Below, one piece after another: positions 6,794 through 8,539 of a stretch of 8,539 bases of DNA. The position numbers were made by a program, and so were the translations under genes. The number at the start of each line of letters is the position of its first letter. Position 1 is the first letter of the stretch. The notes under the pieces are model-generated. The model was not told where the DNA came from. It did no database searches and saw only the letters and a program-made list of their open reading frames with translations. Origin of the DNA: Verrucomicrobiota bacterium (GTDB taxonomy: Bacteria; Verrucomicrobiota; Verrucomicrobiia; Chthoniobacterales; UBA10450). The stretch lies in contig QHOD01000115.1 of assembly GCA_003218615.1 (NCBI GenBank), positions 1 through 8,539 of the forward strand, in the 5' to 3' direction.

Positions 6794-7591
6794 TTATGGC
6801 GGGAACAAAAACCGCAACGCCGGGTCGACCCGCGCGGCCCAGGCAGCTTCGCTGTGATCAGCGCCCTTGGCTTCCAAATACTGAAGATCATTGAAAAGTC
6901 TCCAGCCTTTCTCGACGAGACGACTTCGCAGTTCGCGTGCTTGTTCCCATCCCGGCTCGGCTGTTCCGGTATCGAGCCAGATTTTTAGCGGCGCCTTTTC
7001 TTCAATGGAATCCACCAGCCGGTAAATCGCGAAATCGTCCCACCAGATCGACGGCGACATCACGATGAGTCGGCGAAACACGTGCGGGTACAAAATTCCA
7101 ATCGCGAGCGTGACAAGAGCGCCAAGTGACGAGCCGCCGAGTCCGGTAAACTCCGCCTCACGTTTTGTCCGATATTTTCGGTCGATGTAAGGCTTGAGTT
7201 CGTCCATGAGAAAGTGGCCGTATTCTCGCGCCAGCCCCTTACTGCGTCTTTTTCGCTTCGCTTTGGCATCGATCACGCCGCGCGTCGGCGCATATTCGTG
7301 GATCCGTTCGTCACCCAGATTCGCTACCGCCACGATGATGAGCGGCTCGATGAGCTTTCTTTGAATTAACCGTTCAGCCGTTTCGTCCACCCCCCATTCC
7401 ACGCCTGCGAATGCGGTTGCGGCGTCGAACACATTTTGACCGTCGTGCAAATACAGCACTGGGTATCTTCGCAGCGACAAAAGCCCGTAGCCGCGAGGCA
7501 GATATACAAGAACATCGCGCCGGTTGCCCAGAATCCTCGACGGAAAAGCGCGATGCCGTTTAATGTTTCCGGTGAGCGTATGTTTGGCCAT
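6794..7591 (-). CDS. Fes/EstD-type alpha/beta-hydrolase esterase
   Basis: A 265-residue putative serine esterase (Pfam Esterase, PF00756 type). From the ATG at 7591, the family-typical blocks are RILGNRRDVLVYLPRGY (19-35), YPVLYLHDGQNVFD (43-56), EWGVDETAERLI (65-76), the nucleophile elbow GLGGSSLGAL (150-159, S155), MSPSIWWDD (178-186), KIWLDTGTAE (203-212, acid D207) and GADHSEAAWAARV (243-255, H246). The triad is complete. No signal peptide is seen, so it is probably cytoplasmic. The substrate is unknown; relatives act on acyl esters such as enterobactin or S-formylglutathione, and neither context is present. The frame stays open up to a TTG at 7675 that would add 28 residues, but homologous sequence begins after the ATG, so ATG 7591 is preferred. 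No clear ribosome binding site. It is convergent with the micro-ORF and divergent from the next esterase. Confidence 0.85.
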   Translation of the reverse strand: MAKHTLTGNIKRHRAFPSRILGNRRDVLVYLPRGYGLLSLRRYPVLYLHDGQNVFDAATAFAGVEWGVDETAERLIQRKLIEPLIIVAVANLGDERIHEYAPTRGVIDAKAKRKRRSKGLAREYGHFLMDELKPYIDRKYRTKREAEFTGLGGSSLGALVTLAIGILYPHVFRRLIVMSPSIWWDDFAIYRLVDSIEEKAPLKIWLDTGTAEPGWEQARELRSRLVEKGWRLFNDLQYLEAKGADHSEAAWAARVDPALRFLFPP

Positions 7592-7660
7592 CGAAAAACG
7601 AGATGCTTCGCTGAAGAGGTGGGCTTGTCCAGATGCACTCCGGGTGAACGAGCGAAAATG

Positions 7661-7737
7661 TTTTGACAGAATCAACAGAATGAAACCGAATGTCCATCTG
7701 CCAAACCTTATTCTGATAATTTTGTCAATTCTGTCTT
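7661..7737. repeat. Nonamer-based inverted repeat
   Basis: The left arm holds TTGACAGAA and TCAACAGAA (7663-7680). The right arm holds TTCTGATAA, TTTTGTCAA and TTCTGTCTT (7711-7737), which are nine-base units of the same type in opposite orientation. It lies in the divergent gap between the two esterase genes. Near-consensus TTGACA boxes occur on both strands (7663-7668 forward, 7723-7728 reverse), so it may carry promoter elements, but no convincing -10 partner is seen. Confidence 0.55.
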
Positions 7738-7747
7738 CAGTGTCTGG

Positions 7748-8458
7748 ATGAACGAACGTTACATTAAATGGTGGACGCCATATTTGAGCCGCGAGTTTGA
7801 AATGCTCGTGTTCGGAAACGGCGGCGGGCTGCCGCTAATCCTGTTTCCGACATCCTTCGGTCGCTATTATCAAAACAAAGATTTCGGTCTGGTCGGTTCG
7901 ATAGCTTGGTACGTCGATTCGGGCCGGGTGACCGTTTATTGCCCGGATGCGATCGATCTCGACAGTTTCTACAACAAATCGATTCATCCAGCCGACCGGA
8001 TGCGGACCCACAACGCCTACGAAAACGTGATCGTGCGCGATGTGTTCGATCTCGCCCGGCGCGAATGCAATTGTCATCGCGTGGCGGTTTGCGGCGCGAG
8101 CCTCGGTGCTTATCACGCGGCCAACATCGCTTTTCGCCACCCCGACACCGTGAGTCATCTCATTAGTTTGAGCGGCTCGTTCGATATCAGTTCATTTTTT
8201 GATGGTTATCACGACGACAACATTTACTTCAACAGCCCCTTTGAATACCTGCCGAACGTGTCGGACCCGTGGAAATACAATCACATGGGCATCATCATCG
8301 GCACCGGCGAATGGGACAACACGCGCCATGAATCTTATCGCTTGTCCGAAATTTTGAATTCAAAAGGCATCAGGCATTGGCTCGATGACGGAAAATGGCG
8401 CGGCCACGAATGGAGCTACTGGCGCGACATGTTGCCATACTATTTGTCGAAGCTGTGA
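7748..8458 (+). CDS. Esterase/PHA-depolymerase-like protein (COG4947-like)
   Basis: A 236-residue alpha/beta hydrolase of the putative-esterase class. It begins MNERYIKWWTPYLSREFEML, a pattern typical of the uncharacterised COG4947 group. Further blocks are LPLILFPTSFGRYYQN (28-43), VCGASLGAYHAANIAFRHPD (114-133) with nucleophile S118 in GASLG, GIIIGTGEWDN (181-191) with E188 or D190 as acid, and RGHEWSYWRDMLPYYL (218-233) with H220. The triad looks complete. There is no signal peptide. Sequence motifs differ clearly from the neighbouring esterase at 6794-7591, so this is not a recent tandem duplicate. Substrate unknown. The first ATG after the inverted repeat is used; no ribosome binding site is visible. 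Confidence 0.88.
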   Translation: MNERYIKWWTPYLSREFEMLVFGNGGGLPLILFPTSFGRYYQNKDFGLVGSIAWYVDSGRVTVYCPDAIDLDSFYNKSIHPADRMRTHNAYENVIVRDVFDLARRECNCHRVAVCGASLGAYHAANIAFRHPDTVSHLISLSGSFDISSFFDGYHDDNIYFNSPFEYLPNVSDPWKYNHMGIIIGTGEWDNTRHESYRLSEILNSKGIRHWLDDGKWRGHEWSYWRDMLPYYLSKL

Positions 8459-8465
8459 TGATCCT

Positions 8466-8496
8466 TTGTCATGTCGAGCGGAGTCGAGACATCTCT
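8466..8496. repeat. Short repeat-like stretch after the second esterase
   Basis: The string TTTGTCATGTCGAGCGGAG continuing to TCGAGACATCTC can fold with ATGTC (8471-8475) against GACAT (8488-8492). From memory, very similar strings are dispersed in soil bacterial genomes such as Acidobacteriota and Verrucomicrobiota. Only one copy is present here, so the call rests on recall and the small dyad. The rest of 8459-8539 shows no gene. Confidence 0.4.
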
Positions 8497-8539
8497 TAGT
8501 GTTTAATCTGAGCGATGCCTCGAGACTACGATTTTTTGG

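Noticed and set aside
7592..7675. TTG-started 28-residue N-terminal extension of the minus-strand esterase
   Set aside because: It would begin in the nonamer repeat, has no ribosome binding site and precedes the region that matches the family.
1..8539. CRISPR array, tRNA, riboswitch, integrase or phage genes
   Set aside because: I saw no regularly spaced direct repeats, cloverleaf-like segment or mobile-element protein in the parts read on either strand.

Overview
The window looks like chromosomal DNA of a free-living Gram-negative bacterium, most plausibly a soil Verrucomicrobiota of the Chthoniobacterales type. That placement is inference from protein style, moderate GC, few Shine-Dalgarno sequences and intergenic gaps filled with short palindromic repeats; no rRNA or other marker settles it. 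No phage, transposase, CRISPR or tRNA gene is visible.

Layout. The left third runs on the minus strand: a large membrane-anchored AsmA-like protein (344-2728), then, 31 bases after its stop, the 5' end of an endonuclease IV gene (nfo) that runs off the left edge. A palindromic heptamer repeat forms that gap and also encodes the first codons of nfo. A divergent gap with a second palindrome (2765-2836) separates this pair from a plus-strand run: a DUF420 membrane protein, a DUF2007-like protein with a zinc ribbon, a LysM protein whose C-terminal L,D-transpeptidase-like domain has lost its catalytic residues, the acetyl-CoA carboxylase subunit AccA, a secreted protein of unknown function with a possible papain-like arrangement, and a 34-residue micro-ORF that is 59% proline and has the best ribosome binding site in the window.

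A second copy of the palindrome (6733-6792) fills the convergent gap to a minus-strand Fes/EstD-type esterase. A different, nonamer-based inverted repeat lies in the divergent gap before a plus-strand esterase of another subfamily (COG4947-like). The window ends in a further repeat-like stretch.

Themes. Several genes concern the cell envelope: AsmA-like, LysM/LDT-like, DUF420, AccA for fatty-acid supply, and a secreted protein. No single pathway or defence system is evident. The observations most worth checking are the repeat-derived start of nfo, the proline-rich micro-ORF, the dead L,D-transpeptidase domain, and the set of at least four distinct repeat types that occupy most of the larger intergenic gaps.
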